From the NCBI RefSeq assembly GCF_004193775.1, contig NC_041003.1:22072790-22136789 (forward strand): 64,000 nucleotides of DNA, given 5' to 3'. Each line of letters starts with the position of its first letter. Positions within the stretch are counted from its first letter, which is position 1. The notes under the pieces are model-generated. The model ran no database searches, was not told where the DNA came from, and saw nothing but the letters and a program-made list of their open reading frames with translations. This document shows, piece by piece, positions 10,618 to 20,841 of this stretch. Source of the DNA: Glycine soja (taxonomy: Eukaryota > Streptophyta > Magnoliopsida > Fabales > Fabaceae). The position numbers and the translations under genes were made by a program.

Positions 10618-12083
10618 CAGTTCTCTCGCTGAGCCAAATTGCTCTAGCTGAGCGCATTGTTGTCATGCGCTAAGCGAGCCGTAGGCCGCGCTGAGCGATT
10701 CAACCCCTGCATCTATAGCTGACTGGGCGTACTAAGCGGACCATCATTGAGCTAAGCCCAATTCAGTTTGATTTGAGTTGGGCTAAGCCAGTAGTCACTG
10801 CGCTAAGCCCAAATTGATGTGGCTAAATCTTGGTTTCATTGAGATAAGTGCAGCTCATCCGCACTAAGCCTAATATGTTTGCGGCCTGTATTTGGCTAAG
10901 CGAGTAACTACTCGCTAAGCTAAAGACCCCTGTACTATAGGATGCATTTAATTCGTTGAGCCAGCCTTGAGCCCGGCTGAGCGAGAGTTGCAAGAATTTT
11001 CATCTGCACACCTCGCTGAGCGTCGTGGTGTGCGCTAAGCCCAACCAAAAAAATGAATTTCAAAATTTGGTCTTGGGCTCAGTGAAACGGCCTGCTAAGC
11101 GAGCGTGTTGAGAAACCAAACGTCTCGCACATTCGCTTAGCGAGCTAGCTCGCTAAGCGAACGTGTCGGTTTTGGCTTCACTTTGCCAAAAATTTGAAAC
11201 CTCCTATTGCACTCTCTCTCTATCTACAAAATCTTTCTTGCATTTTCAAGCATCCTTTAGTGCAATTCTTTTCCGATCATCAACGAACATCTCTGAATCA
11301 AGTAAGCTCCTTAACTTTACCTCTGTGTTTGCTTTTGTTGAACCTTAGGATAGAAAACCTTAGGTTAGAGACTTTGATTTTCTTTAGGTTAGACTGTAAG
11401 TAGATTAGGTAAAAAATTAGGACTTTGTTAGGGATTGTATTGTGTATGTAAATGTGATGATTTTGCATGTTTGATAGGTGCCTTCTAGAGGCCTAAAAAG
11501 AGAAGAAAATGAAGTTCATTTTCTGCATTTTTTTTCTCGAAAACGTAACGAACTCGCTAAGTGAGTTCATCTTTTTAAGATGAATGTTCATCATCTGGTA
11601 TGAACATGGCTAAGTGACAGTTGTGTGTGCTAAGCCACCAGAGCCTTGAAAGAGACAAAACTCGAGGCTAAGTGAGTGTTGTCTCACTAAGCCCAAGTAA
11701 CTTACAGCATTTTCTGATCAATTGTTGTGCGCTAAGCCAAGGATATTCGAGCTAAGTGCAATTCGTTGTGGAAATCATTGGGCTAAGTGCATCTGATGCG
11801 CTAAGCCAAATAACTTCGAAATATTTTGTGAAGTTTTGGGTGCGTTAAGCGCCACTATTATGGGCTAAGCGCTATTTAGTGCGGCCTTGGCTCGGCTAAG
11901 CGTGACCCTGTTGCGCTAAGCCACTGTGTGAAATAACTTGCTCTTGGCTAACCGAGTGCCTACATCGCTAAGCCAATTATGCAGAAACAAATTTTCTGTC
12001 ATAATTGGCTAAGCGTGCCCCTATTACGCTAAGTCGTAGTGTTATATTTCTGAGGGCGCGCTAAGCTAGCAGTATCCTGCTAA
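10618..12083 (+). repeat. Spacer rich in GCTAAGC / GCTNAGCG motifs
   Basis: About 1.4 kb in which the short near-palindrome GCTAAGC (and GCTGAGC, GCTTAGC) recurs every 20-60 bases, between otherwise unrelated sequence. It has no open frame of note. At 11132-11161 two opposite copies form a perfect 30-base palindrome. The same motif recurs in this family's LTRs and in the spacer of copy 2. A T-rich unspaced stretch lies at 11200-11500. Confidence 0.75.
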
Positions 12084-12170
12084 GCGCATATGGTTAATTT
12101 CTGCTTTTATTTTCTATTTTTGAACTTGAATAAAATTTGGTCTAATGTGAATTTTGGGTTCTTTTTACAG

Positions 12171-13732
12171 ATGGCATCCAAGAAAAGGAAGAGGACTGCT
12201 TCTAGGCCACAGGCTCAGTATGATACCAGGAGATTCCAATCCTTGGAAGCCTGGAACCGATATATAGATAACATTCTGGACTGGAGGATCCTTCTAGAAA
12301 GGAATGCTAAGATTTATCATACTGAATTCGATGAGTTTAAGACAGAGTTGGAGAGGCGTAACCTGCACAAGCGCCTCGCCAACCTTTAGGAGGGAAGCAT
12401 AGATGTGGTGGTGGTTAAAGAATTCTATGCCAACTTATACAGCCCGGAAGACCAGAGCCCTAAGCAAGTGAGGGTAAGAGGACATTTAATCAGGATTGAT
12501 GCTGACAACCTGAATACCTTCTTAGAGACCCTAGTAGTTTTGGAGGAGGGTGAGACACTACTTACCTATTCCAGATTTATGAGGATGAGGATTGATCCTC
12601 AAGAGTTTGCTGCCCGTCTCTGCATCCCTGGTAGGGGTTTTGTTCTAAATGCAGAGGGCTATCCTTGGAAGCTTCTGAGGAAAGATCTCACCACTCTTGC
12701 GCAGACATGGAGTGTCCTCTCCAACAGCAACATGACTCCCACTTCCCACACCTCTGACCTTAATATGGACACAGCCGGGTTGGTTTACGGCTTAGTCAAA
12801 GGCATGGACATGAATATCGGAGCCCTAATCTCAGGTCAGATTTCTACCATTGCCCAGAGTAACTCCTCTAGGCTCGGATTTCCAGCCTTGATCACTGCCT
12901 TATGCAGAGCTAGAGGAGTTACCTCTGACAGTCTGACCTATGAGAGCCTGAGCCTAGCCATTAACTTGGCCTACATTAAGAAAAACTATTCGAATGTGGA
13001 TGATCTAACAGTTAACTTTAGAGGGGCCAGGAAGGTAAGGGCTTGACCAGCAGATGCTCCTTCTTCTTCTACACCACCAGCTCCTCCCACTTCTGCCATG
13101 CCACACCAGCTACCCATGACTCTCAGCGCTTTGAAGCCATGCTTCAAAGTATTTATCAGGGACAAATTTTATTACTGCAGAGCCTACAGGTGGTAGCTCC
13201 TCCAGGGTCCATTCTGTCAGTAGAACAGTTCATTAAGAAAGTATCCTGGCCTGGACCCGTACCTTCTGCTGTAAGAGAGGGTGAGGGCCCCAGTGCTCAG
13301 GTACCTCAACAGGTACATGATGCGTCTTCTGAGGCTACCATACTTGGAGCTTTTGATTTTTTAGGTGCAGGAGTAGAGATGAGACTTGATGAGGTTGTTT
13401 TTCCTTAGCCAGTTGTGCTAGTTATACATGAGACTGCTGAAGCAAGTGAGTCACAATTGAGACAGGAGGCTGCTACTCCTGAGAGGACACCACAGACCCT
13501 AGAAGATCCACCCTCACCAGGGGTGGAGCTATCTTTTGCTCAGCAGGTAGCAGATCCTCCTGCACCAGTACATGAGAGACTATCTGACCCCTCTACACCC
13601 ATCATAGAGATGCCAGAAGACCTTACCACGCCAGTCCTGAGACTGTCATCCACTCCTCTAGCTACCCCAGTTTTACATCTGACAGATGAGGAGGATATGC
13701 AGGACCAGGACACACAGGGCACACAGGACTAG
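12171..13732 (+). pseudogene. ORF2 of Athila-lineage element ('putative plant transposon protein' type, env position)
   Basis: The ATG at 12171 directly follows a pyrimidine-rich tract and CAG, a good splice acceptor. The frame reads MASKKRKRTASRPQAQYDTR, RFQSLEAWNRYIDNIL, then a TAG at 12387 and continues EFYANLYSPEDQSPKQVRVRG, CIPGRGFVLNAEG, RKDLTTLAQTWSVL, GMDMNIGALISGQIS, LGFPALITALCRARGV. The C-terminal part (from about 13040, after a stop at 13044 and a frame shift) is Pro/Ser/Thr-rich with SQRFEAMLQSI and ends TPVLHLTDEEDMQDQ. It occupies the place of the env-like ORF in Athila elements and resembles the common legume 'putative plant transposon protein' domain. Function unknown. Copy 3 keeps the C-terminal two thirds. 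Confidence 0.7.
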
Positions 13733-14337
13733 TCACTGGAATTCTAAATTCCTTATTTTTCCTTTTTGGAAATTATTATAATTATTATAGTTTTAGTACA
13801 TTGTTTTTGGTGATTTTGGTTTATAGTTATAATTATATACTTATGTTTTGTGGATAATTAGTATGCATGTTTTGAAGCATACTGAATAACTTAACTTGAT
13901 TCCCTGAGTATGCAGTGCAAACACTTGATCTTTTTATGGAATTGGTGTTGTGAATTGATTGTGGAATGAATGCATGATTGAAATAAAGCTTGTGATTTAT
14001 CATGAGTTGACCAAGTGTGTATGTCAGATGAGAAAGAACAAGAAAGTAGGCTCACAATTAGAAATGTTAGTCAGTAGACAGGTTGATTGTGAATGAAAAG
14101 CTTGATCATAAATTGGTGAGAGTGTGATCTTAAATTGTGAGTGAACGACTAGCATAGGGTAATAATTTTTGCATCAATCTCTAAAATTTATCACATTTGG
14201 TGGGGGTGCCATAAGCGTTGAGAAAAATTGAACAAAACACTTGACTGGCTATTTTGCTAAATGAATGTTAAATACAAACATGCATGTGACCTCATCTTAT
14301 CATCTTCAAAAGTTTTGCAAAAATTGAGAGTCGTTTG
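13733..14337 (+). other. 3' noncoding tail of Athila-lineage copy 1 with purine tract
   Basis: AT-rich with no gene. The stretch 14036-14170 (GTTAGTCAGTAGACAG, GTGAGAGTGTGATCTTAAA, GTGAGTGAACGACTAGC) is conserved in copy 3 at 43490-43590. TTTGGTGGGGGTGCC near 14197-14211 resembles a polypurine tract, but no LTR follows. Confidence 0.55.
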
Positions 14338-15560
14338 TGTCGCAACCTACCCTATGACGGGCGTGCGGGTGAAAAGACAAAGGAGCGTTCTCCAAAAAGG
14401 AAAACACACGGGAGTCACCGCCAACATTTATTCGAGGAAAACGTTAGAAAAACCAAAAAGAAGTCTGTGAATTTTGAAAATAAGGGTTCGGGAGTTGTTT
14501 ACGCATGGGGAAGGTATTAACACCCCATGTGCCCGTCACAAGGGATGGTAGCCTTTAATTGAGTGTGTGCAACGTGACTTCAGAATTATTTACTTTTCCC
14601 TTTTATATTTTTTATTTTTTTGGGGTTGACAAGAATGTTGTTGCCCTTGTTCCTACTTATCCTTAGGTGAGATGAGGAATTCAGACCTACGTAGTTCTTT
14701 AAGTCTGAAAGTTTGTGTGTTAAATTGATTTTATGATTTTCAAAGATTGATTTTAATTGCGAACAAAAGGTCGTTTAAGGTGTTGGACCTTGAAACGATG
14801 TTTTAAATTTTGAAGAGCGGAAAGAATCGTTAAGGAGTTGGACCTTGAAACGATCTCAAGTGATATTTGATAAAAAGAAGTTAGTTATGAGTTGGTTTTA
14901 TCTTGGTTTTTTTTATTAACTTTAGATGCTCTTTTAAGACAACTATACAACACTAGTGATCGGTTAAAATTGAACTTTACAAAGAAAAATGAGATCACTG
15001 ATGATAGATGGAGAAGATGAATGAGCACATAATAACAAGGGGGACCCCTAAGGGTACATAGATCACACTCAAATCTTAAAAACAAACTAACCAACAGTTG
15101 CACGAAGAACACTGGACAAGGAACGATGTAGGAAATGATCCCAGTCGCGATTTGGTAGCGCCTCAGCTTCGTTTCCTCTTCTTTCTTCTTCTTTCTTTCT
15201 TCTCTCAATTCCCTCAACTTCTGAACCTTGGAGCCATTTAAAACACCTCTAGGACGCCTATTTATAGGCAAAGGGTCACTTTGGGGCAGTTGTAGCTTGC
15301 CCAGACAAGTTGGTTTCTTCACCATGAAGTTATTTGGTGGCCTAGGTGAGCCAGAGGCTAGCCTGAGTGAGCTAGGGTCCAGGAAAACCAAGGAAAATAC
15401 CCTTTTGCCCCCTTTTCTTTTTGCTATTTTTCACATTCTTGATCAAAACACTAAATGATCATCTGTTTCATAGTGTAACTCATGTTCAACACCGTAAGTT
15501 GACTAGCAAGTATCAAAAGATCAACGAATGATAGTCCCTGGATGAAATTAGGGTATGACA
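14338..15560 (-). mobile_element. 3' LTR of minus-strand Ogre-like element
   Basis: 1223 bp. Minus strand: TGTCATACCCTAATTTCATCC at 15560 to GTAGGTTGCGACA at 14338. It shares the 3' half (the GTCACAAGGGATGG, AACATTTATTCGAGGAAAACG side on plus) with the other Ogre LTRs but is more diverged. Just outside, minus AAGTAAAGAGGGGCAAC is a polypurine tract, so this is a 3' LTR. Confidence 0.8.
15259..15266 (-). promoter_or_regulatory. TATA box in Ogre-like LTR
   Basis: Minus-strand TATAAATA inside GCCTATAAATAGGC; the same box occurs at 54318 and 60842 in related LTRs. Confidence 0.55.
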
Positions 15561-15577
15561 GTTGCCCCTCTTTACTT
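15561..15577 (-). other. Polypurine tract next to 3' LTR
   Basis: On the minus strand AAGTAAAGAGGGGCAAC runs up to the TG of the LTR at 15560; the usual position for plus-strand priming. Confidence 0.65.
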
Positions 15578-15724
15578 ATCTTTTATTGGAAATAAAAGGG
15601 AAGTAAAGATAAGGACACTAATTTCGTTCGAGTGATCTTGCTATTCAACAAGGCAAATGGCAAAAACCAAGGAAGTGAAACCGTAAAAAAACAAGAGGAC
15701 ATTGAAGTCTTTTGTTTCAAAGCA

Positions 15725-16705
15725 TAGAAATAAAGGACGTTGAGTCCTAAGAAGCACAAAGACAAGGACATTGAGTCCTATAAAAGACAAAACACATTAA
15801 AGTCTTGTAAAATGTAAAAGATAGGAGACATTTAAGTCTTGTAAATGTAAATGAAGACATTGTAGTCTTTTGAAAGCGTAAATTATTGAAGACATTGAAG
15901 TCTTGTAAATGTAAATGAAGACATTGTAGTCTTTTGAAAGCGTAAATGATTGAAGACATTGAAGTCTTGTAAATGTAAATGAAGACATTGTAGTCTTTTG
16001 AAAGCGTAAATGATTGAAGACATTGAAGTCTTCGAAATGTAAATGAAGACATTGAAGTCTTTTGAAAGCGTAAATAATTGAAGATATTAAAGTCTTTGAA
16101 ATGTAAATGAAGACATTGAAGTCTTTAAAATGTAAATGAAGACATTGTAGTCTTCTGAAAGCATAAATGACTGAAGACATTGAAGTCTTTTAAATGTAAA
16201 TGAAGACATTGTAGTCTTTTGAAAGCGTAAATGACTAAAGACATTGAAGTCTTGGAAATGTAAATGGAGACATTGTAGTCTTTTGAAAGCATAAATGACT
16301 GAAGACATGGAAGTGTTCGAAATGTAAATGAAGGCATTGTAGTCTTCTGAAAGCATAAATGACTAAAGAAATTGAAGTGTTCGAAATGTAAATGAAGACA
16401 TTGTAGTCTTTTGAAAGCATAAATGACTAAAGACATTGAAGTCTTTTAAATGTAAATGAAGACATTGTAGTCTTTTCAAAGCGTAAATGACTAAAGACAT
16501 TGAAGTCTTTTAAATGTAAATGATAGAGGACTTTAAGTCCTACGAAAGCATAAAGACAGAGGACTTTGAGTCCTATGAAAGATAAAGACAGAGGACTTTG
16601 AGTCCTATGAAAGATAAAGACAGAGGACTTTGAGTCCTATAAAGATAAAGGCGAGGACTTTGAGTCCTATGAAATCATAAAGCAAAGGACGTTGAGTCCT
16701 ATGAA
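15725..16705. repeat. Minisatellite arrays with hairpin-forming units
   Basis: Two linked arrays. From about 15840 to 16530 a unit of about 64 bp recurs roughly ten times, each made of two near-palindromes (AAGACATTGTAGTCTT and AAGACATTGAAGTCTT) with AAAGCGTAAATGA-like and AAATGTAAATG-like linkers. From about 16525 to 16705, and again around 15735-15790, a unit of about 32 bp carries AGGACTTTGAGTCCT. The minus-strand open frames over the array are an effect of the period (64 bp cycles the frames) and not genes. Confidence 0.9.
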
Positions 16706-17244
16706 ACAAGCCAATATGCACTAGTACCAAAGGGCTCAACTTATGAGAAAGCAAGAGATTGACTTTTTGAGAGGGCCTCTCATCCTAAACTTAAATGATA
16801 GTACATTAGATTTTGGAAATTGGAATATAAAGAGAAATCTACCCGCTTATAGCCTAATATGATCATGATTTTTGGGATGCAGATGCATGCAACCTGCATC
16901 TTGAAATGCTAGTAATGCAAAAGTTTTTGAATCATGAAAATTATGTAATGCTCATGACATTCTTTCCTATTTTTGTGATTTTGATTTTGTTTTTTTGCTT
17001 TTTTTTCTTTTTGTGGAAAACACAAATTGACTGTCTCTTTCTGAAAGACGTGATAACTCATGAGACCTCACCCTATGTTTTGCAAATCTCTTTGGGGACT
17101 CCCTCAGAGTGTATATTTTGTTTGATTTAGTCACTTGACAATTTTGGGTGATAGCAGTGGAGCCATTTGACATTTAATCAATCAATTGTAATACTGATCC
17201 TAGGGTTCGTCCCCCTAATGGATCGCTATGAGATACTACTTGTT
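16706..17244. other. Noncoding Ogre interior
   Basis: No gene or strong motif seen. It holds CTGATCCTAGGGTTCGTCCCCC at its right end beside the Athila LTR; a CCCCC run also follows that LTR at 18613-18617. Confidence 0.4.
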
Positions 17245-18612
17245 TGTGTGGATGCAAAATCTACCGGCAAGTGCATCGGGTCGTCAAGTAAATAATTATA
17301 ACGGTGTGAACCGAGTATCGAACTCAGGGAACTTGTTCATTTGGCAAAGGTTTGTTCAATAAGCATGCATTTGCAAATAGAAATCATGATTGTGAATGAA
17401 AGTAAAAGTATGTTATATTCTAATTACAAAGCAATAAACGTGAGCAAGTAAGTGTGAAAACAGATATCTAAAGGCGTTGGGTCCTCTTACTGAGCAAATT
17501 GATGCAATTAAAGATGTTTCTCTAATTAAAGATGTTTTTGTGTACTAAACACCGATGTCTCATGAATTTAGCCTAATTCTAATTAAACTTCGTTCGCAGA
17601 TGTCTCTTGTTGAACTTAGCTTAATTGAATAGCTTTATGATCATAGCATAATAAAAACTAAATTACCGCACTATGTGTCCAGACATACGGTAACCTAATC
17701 CTGCTCTATCAAGTTCTAAGAAGACAGTACATCTTTCAATGCTAAAGCCCCTAACAATACACACATATGGATGATCAAGCCACAAGCATGCAATAATAAA
17801 GTGCTGATAGAAACAATGAACACATAAAACAACCTTAATTAGATAGGTAAAGAGTTTACATCAATTACTCAACAAGAATCCCCAACTAAAGGTTTAGCCT
17901 TCCATAGCAAGGAAGCTCCTTTTACAATGAAGAGGAATTAGGAGAAATTGCTTGCATACAAAGGAGTGGGGATGTCTCCTCCACCTCTAGGAATCTCACA
18001 ATCACTCAAAAACTCACAAATCTTCCTAAATGATCAAAACTTTGCTTCTTGCTCTATTCTTTGCCTTTGTATATCACTCTTCAAGCTCTGACGACTACTC
18101 CATCTTGTGTATTTTTCGCCTCTTTTCCATTCTCCGCAAATCAGGCTTAAAAAAGGACTTCCTTTCCACAAGGCGCACTTAGTGCCATTCTCGGACTAAG
18201 CACGAGTAAGTGAGATTTGGCTTAGCACCAATCTCGAGCTTAGCGCAGAAAAGACAATTGTCTTGCTTAGCGAGCTGCATACGCGTTGGGCGCGTGCTGG
18301 TGTGGAAGAACTCTCCTCAGGCTTATCCTCAGTCGCTAAGCCACTGCTGTCTCGCTTAGGGGTTTGGTCTTGCTAAGTGCATGGTTCAGGCTTAGCGAGA
18401 CAACAACTTTTGCACCTTCATAATCTTCTCTTTTTTACCTGAAATTGAAGTGAAATTTACATTAAATTCATAAGGAAGGCTTTTACTGAGCACATATGAA
18501 AACTAAACTAGAAATATTTACAATCCTACCAAAAATAACCATAAATTGGGAGATTTATATATATTTTGTAAAAGTTTTCTATACAAAAGTTAGTCGTATA
18601 AGATGACTAACA
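17245..18612 (-). mobile_element. Athila-lineage LTR (family of copies 1-3), minus strand
   Basis: Minus strand starts TGTTAGTCATCTTATACGAC at 18612 and is similar to the LTRs at 7001, 32017 and 38426, including GCTTAGC motifs (18160-18420), the CGAGTATCGAACTC block and CACTTGCCGG near its end. The end at 17245 is set by comparison, about 1368 bp. Upstream on the minus strand it touches a purine run (AAAAAAGGGGG); downstream is a decayed primer-site-like stretch. Solo LTR or remnant of a longer element cannot be decided. Confidence 0.65.
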
Positions 18613-20089
18613 CCCCCTTTTTTGTTTCAAAATCTTCTATTATTCTGCACACCAAGGAAACATAAGGCTTTGGGATTGATCGTGCGCCCCTTTGAAGGAT
18701 GGCAATGGATTGTCAAACTTTGGTATGTGACCAAGTGAAACTTTCTCGATTTAAGATCGTAGAGTGATGCTAAGGGTCTGTCGATACCGCTGAAACTTGA
18801 TGACATGGGTTGATCCAGAAATAATTTATACAACAAAGGCCACCCTTGGATTCAAAAGGAATCCTAAGGAGTCTGCATGAGAGACTAACATCAAATGTAC
18901 CCGACTATCACAATTGTCTTTGGGCATCTTCCATAAGCTCCTGGTTAAATGATTTTTCCTCCCAAATGTGCAAGTGTGAACCTCAGGGTTTTATTTTATA
19001 TTTTTTTTTCAACAATCACAAGCGTGTGCGGGTTCCATTCCAGAATCCAAATCTAAAAGCAAAATTAGTCATTCCTTGATCCATATCAGCTTTATTGGGC
19101 TTGTAACGTGGTCAGGGGTAAAAGGGCTATGAAAAAAGATCAGAGAGGCTCAATGAGTGTTTAAGGGTTACATTGAGTAAGAACCTTAAGAGTCTTGCTT
19201 GTACTTTGTTCATTTCAACTCTTAGGTTGGGCTCTATTCCTTTTGCCTTATACACTAATCATTATTGCACTTTTGTCCCTTTCATGTAAAATCTAGAGAT
19301 CTTTTGTCTCTCTCTTTTTGTTTTCCTCACTCGCCTTTGGCAAATTTTATTTTCTTTTTCTTTTCATTGTTGCCCAACTTCATGCATGTGTTATTTGCAT
19401 TGCTCTTCCCGCCACTTTAGCGGTGGTTCCTACCCAGGGTTCCTAATTTTTTTGTTGTTTTTTGTGTGTTTTTTAGAAAACAATCATGCTTTGGCTCGGA
19501 GGAGGTAGCAAGGGATAAGTTAGTGTTTGGGATGTTGAAACACGTCCATGTGTCATTTCAAATCTTGACTAGATACTTTTTAAGTTTGGATTTTGGGACA
19601 AAACCTTTGATACACACGCTCCTTATTCTTTCATTTTTTTATTTTTTACTACCCTAATTTTTGCCTAGGCCACCCTTTCGGGTTTTCAACCTACCAGGTA
19701 AGAACTTCTGATCTGCCCCTAGGTTTGCTTGAGGCTTATGCATGATGCCTCTCATTGCCTCAGTGTAGGAATCTGAGGTATCTATTGTTGTCTTTTGTCA
19801 TGACCTTGTAGCAAGGAAAAATGAAAGAAACTGTGCAGGTTCTCTAGAAATATTTAAAGGATTTTCAATTGACAGATTAAGTCGAACAACTCTTATTTTT
19901 GCAACTCACTTTTCTCTCAAAAAGAAAACTTTTAAGAATGAGGTCACATAAATGTCTATAATTCTTATGTGATTTGATACACAGTCAATCAAATGTTGTT
20001 TTTCTTTTTTTTTTTTTAACTTTACTCTTCGTTTACAGCACCCCCACCAAACGTGTAGAACGAGCAATATCTGATTGAACAGACTTGGA
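18613..20089. other. Noncoding interior of minus-strand Ogre element
   Basis: No coding frame, RNA gene or repeat stands out. Minus strand of 20040-20055 reads TTTGGTGGGGGTGCTG, a second purine tract. Pyrimidine-rich runs lie around 19260-19660 and 20000-20020. Confidence 0.4.
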
Positions 20090-20357
20090 GATCAACTCAG
20101 GAGCGCAAGTCACTTGAGTAAACAAACCAATGACGTACATTCACATTCTAGTGAATGTTAAATAAATAAAGGTGTAATTATGAGAGAATGAGAGACAAGG
20201 ACATCAAATTTATCCATATTATTAGCATTGTGATTGTTGTTTACAGTAATGACAAAAACTTGAAAATCCTAATAAGTCATTGGAGACATCTGACAACAAC
20301 CTTCAAATTGCCCCAAGCATCATACATAGTATTGCTTTATGACATTAGAACTCATAG
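20090..20357. repeat. 268-bp direct repeat, copy a
   Basis: Matches 20574-20841 with few substitutions (begins GATCAACTCAGGAGCGCAAG, ends AGAACTCATAG). The two copies flank an inverted block of the minisatellite. Confidence 0.9.
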
Positions 20358-20573
20358 TCCTCTGTCTTTATGCTTTCGTAGGACTTGAAGTCCTCTGTCA
20401 TTTACATTTAAAAGACTTCAATGTCTTTAGTCATTTACGCTTTGAAAAGACTACAATGTCTTCATTAACATTTAAAAGACTTCAATGTCTTTAGTCATTT
20501 ATGCTTTCAAAAGATTACAATGTCTTCATTTACATTTCGAACACTTCAATGTCTTTAGTATTGCTTGACTGAA
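20358..20573. repeat. Inverted block of the 15.7-16.7 kb minisatellite
   Basis: Carries the same units as 15840-16700 in opposite orientation (AGGACTTGAAGTCCT, AAGACTTCAATGTCTT, AAGACTACAATGTCTT), including the AAATGTAAATG linker as its complement. Confidence 0.85.
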
Positions 20574-20841
20574 GATCAACTCAGGAGCGCAAGTCACTTA
20601 AGTAAACAAACCAATGACGTACATTCACATTGTAGTGAATGTTAAATAAATAAAGATGTAATTGTGAGAGAATGAGAGACAAGGACATCAAATTTATCCA
20701 TATTATTAGCATTGTGATTGTTGACTACAGTAATGACATAAACTTGAAAATCCTAATAAGTCATTGGTGACATCTGACAATAACCTTCAAATTGCCCCAA
20801 GTATCATACATAGTATTGCTTGATGACATTAGAACTCATAG
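20574..20841. repeat. 268-bp direct repeat, copy b
   Basis: Second copy of 20090-20357; its right end meets the 3' end of the gag fragment at 20842. Confidence 0.9.

Larger units (their letters stand above)
7001..14337 (+). mobile_element. Athila-lineage element, copy 1: LTR-gag-protease-spacer-ORF2, no RT/integrase
   Basis: Order on the plus strand: 5' LTR, tRNA-Asp-type primer site, gag, protease, a post-protease conserved segment, a spacer dense in GCTAAGC motifs, ORF2 and a 3' noncoding tail with a purine tract. Two other copies (32017-38425 and 38426-about 43960) share this plan. No reverse transcriptase, RNase H or integrase motif lies between protease and ORF2. The 3' LTR is absent; the tail ends at the Ogre LTR at 14338. 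The family is probably non-autonomous. Confidence 0.8.

Noticed and set aside
14197..14211. Purine tract taken at first as the end of Athila copy 1 before a 3' LTR
   Set aside because: What follows is not TGTTAGTC-type LTR sequence, so a 3' LTR was not annotated; only the tract is mentioned.
15747..16436. Several overlapping minus-strand open frames of about 100 codons with repeated LQCLHLHF-like sequence
   Set aside because: They are the translation of the 64-bp minisatellite in several frames; no start context, domain or conservation outside the array.
15840..16530. Regularly spaced palindromic repeats resembling a CRISPR array
   Set aside because: The 'spacers' are themselves conserved linkers, units are degenerate tandem copies, and the setting is a plant retrotransposon.
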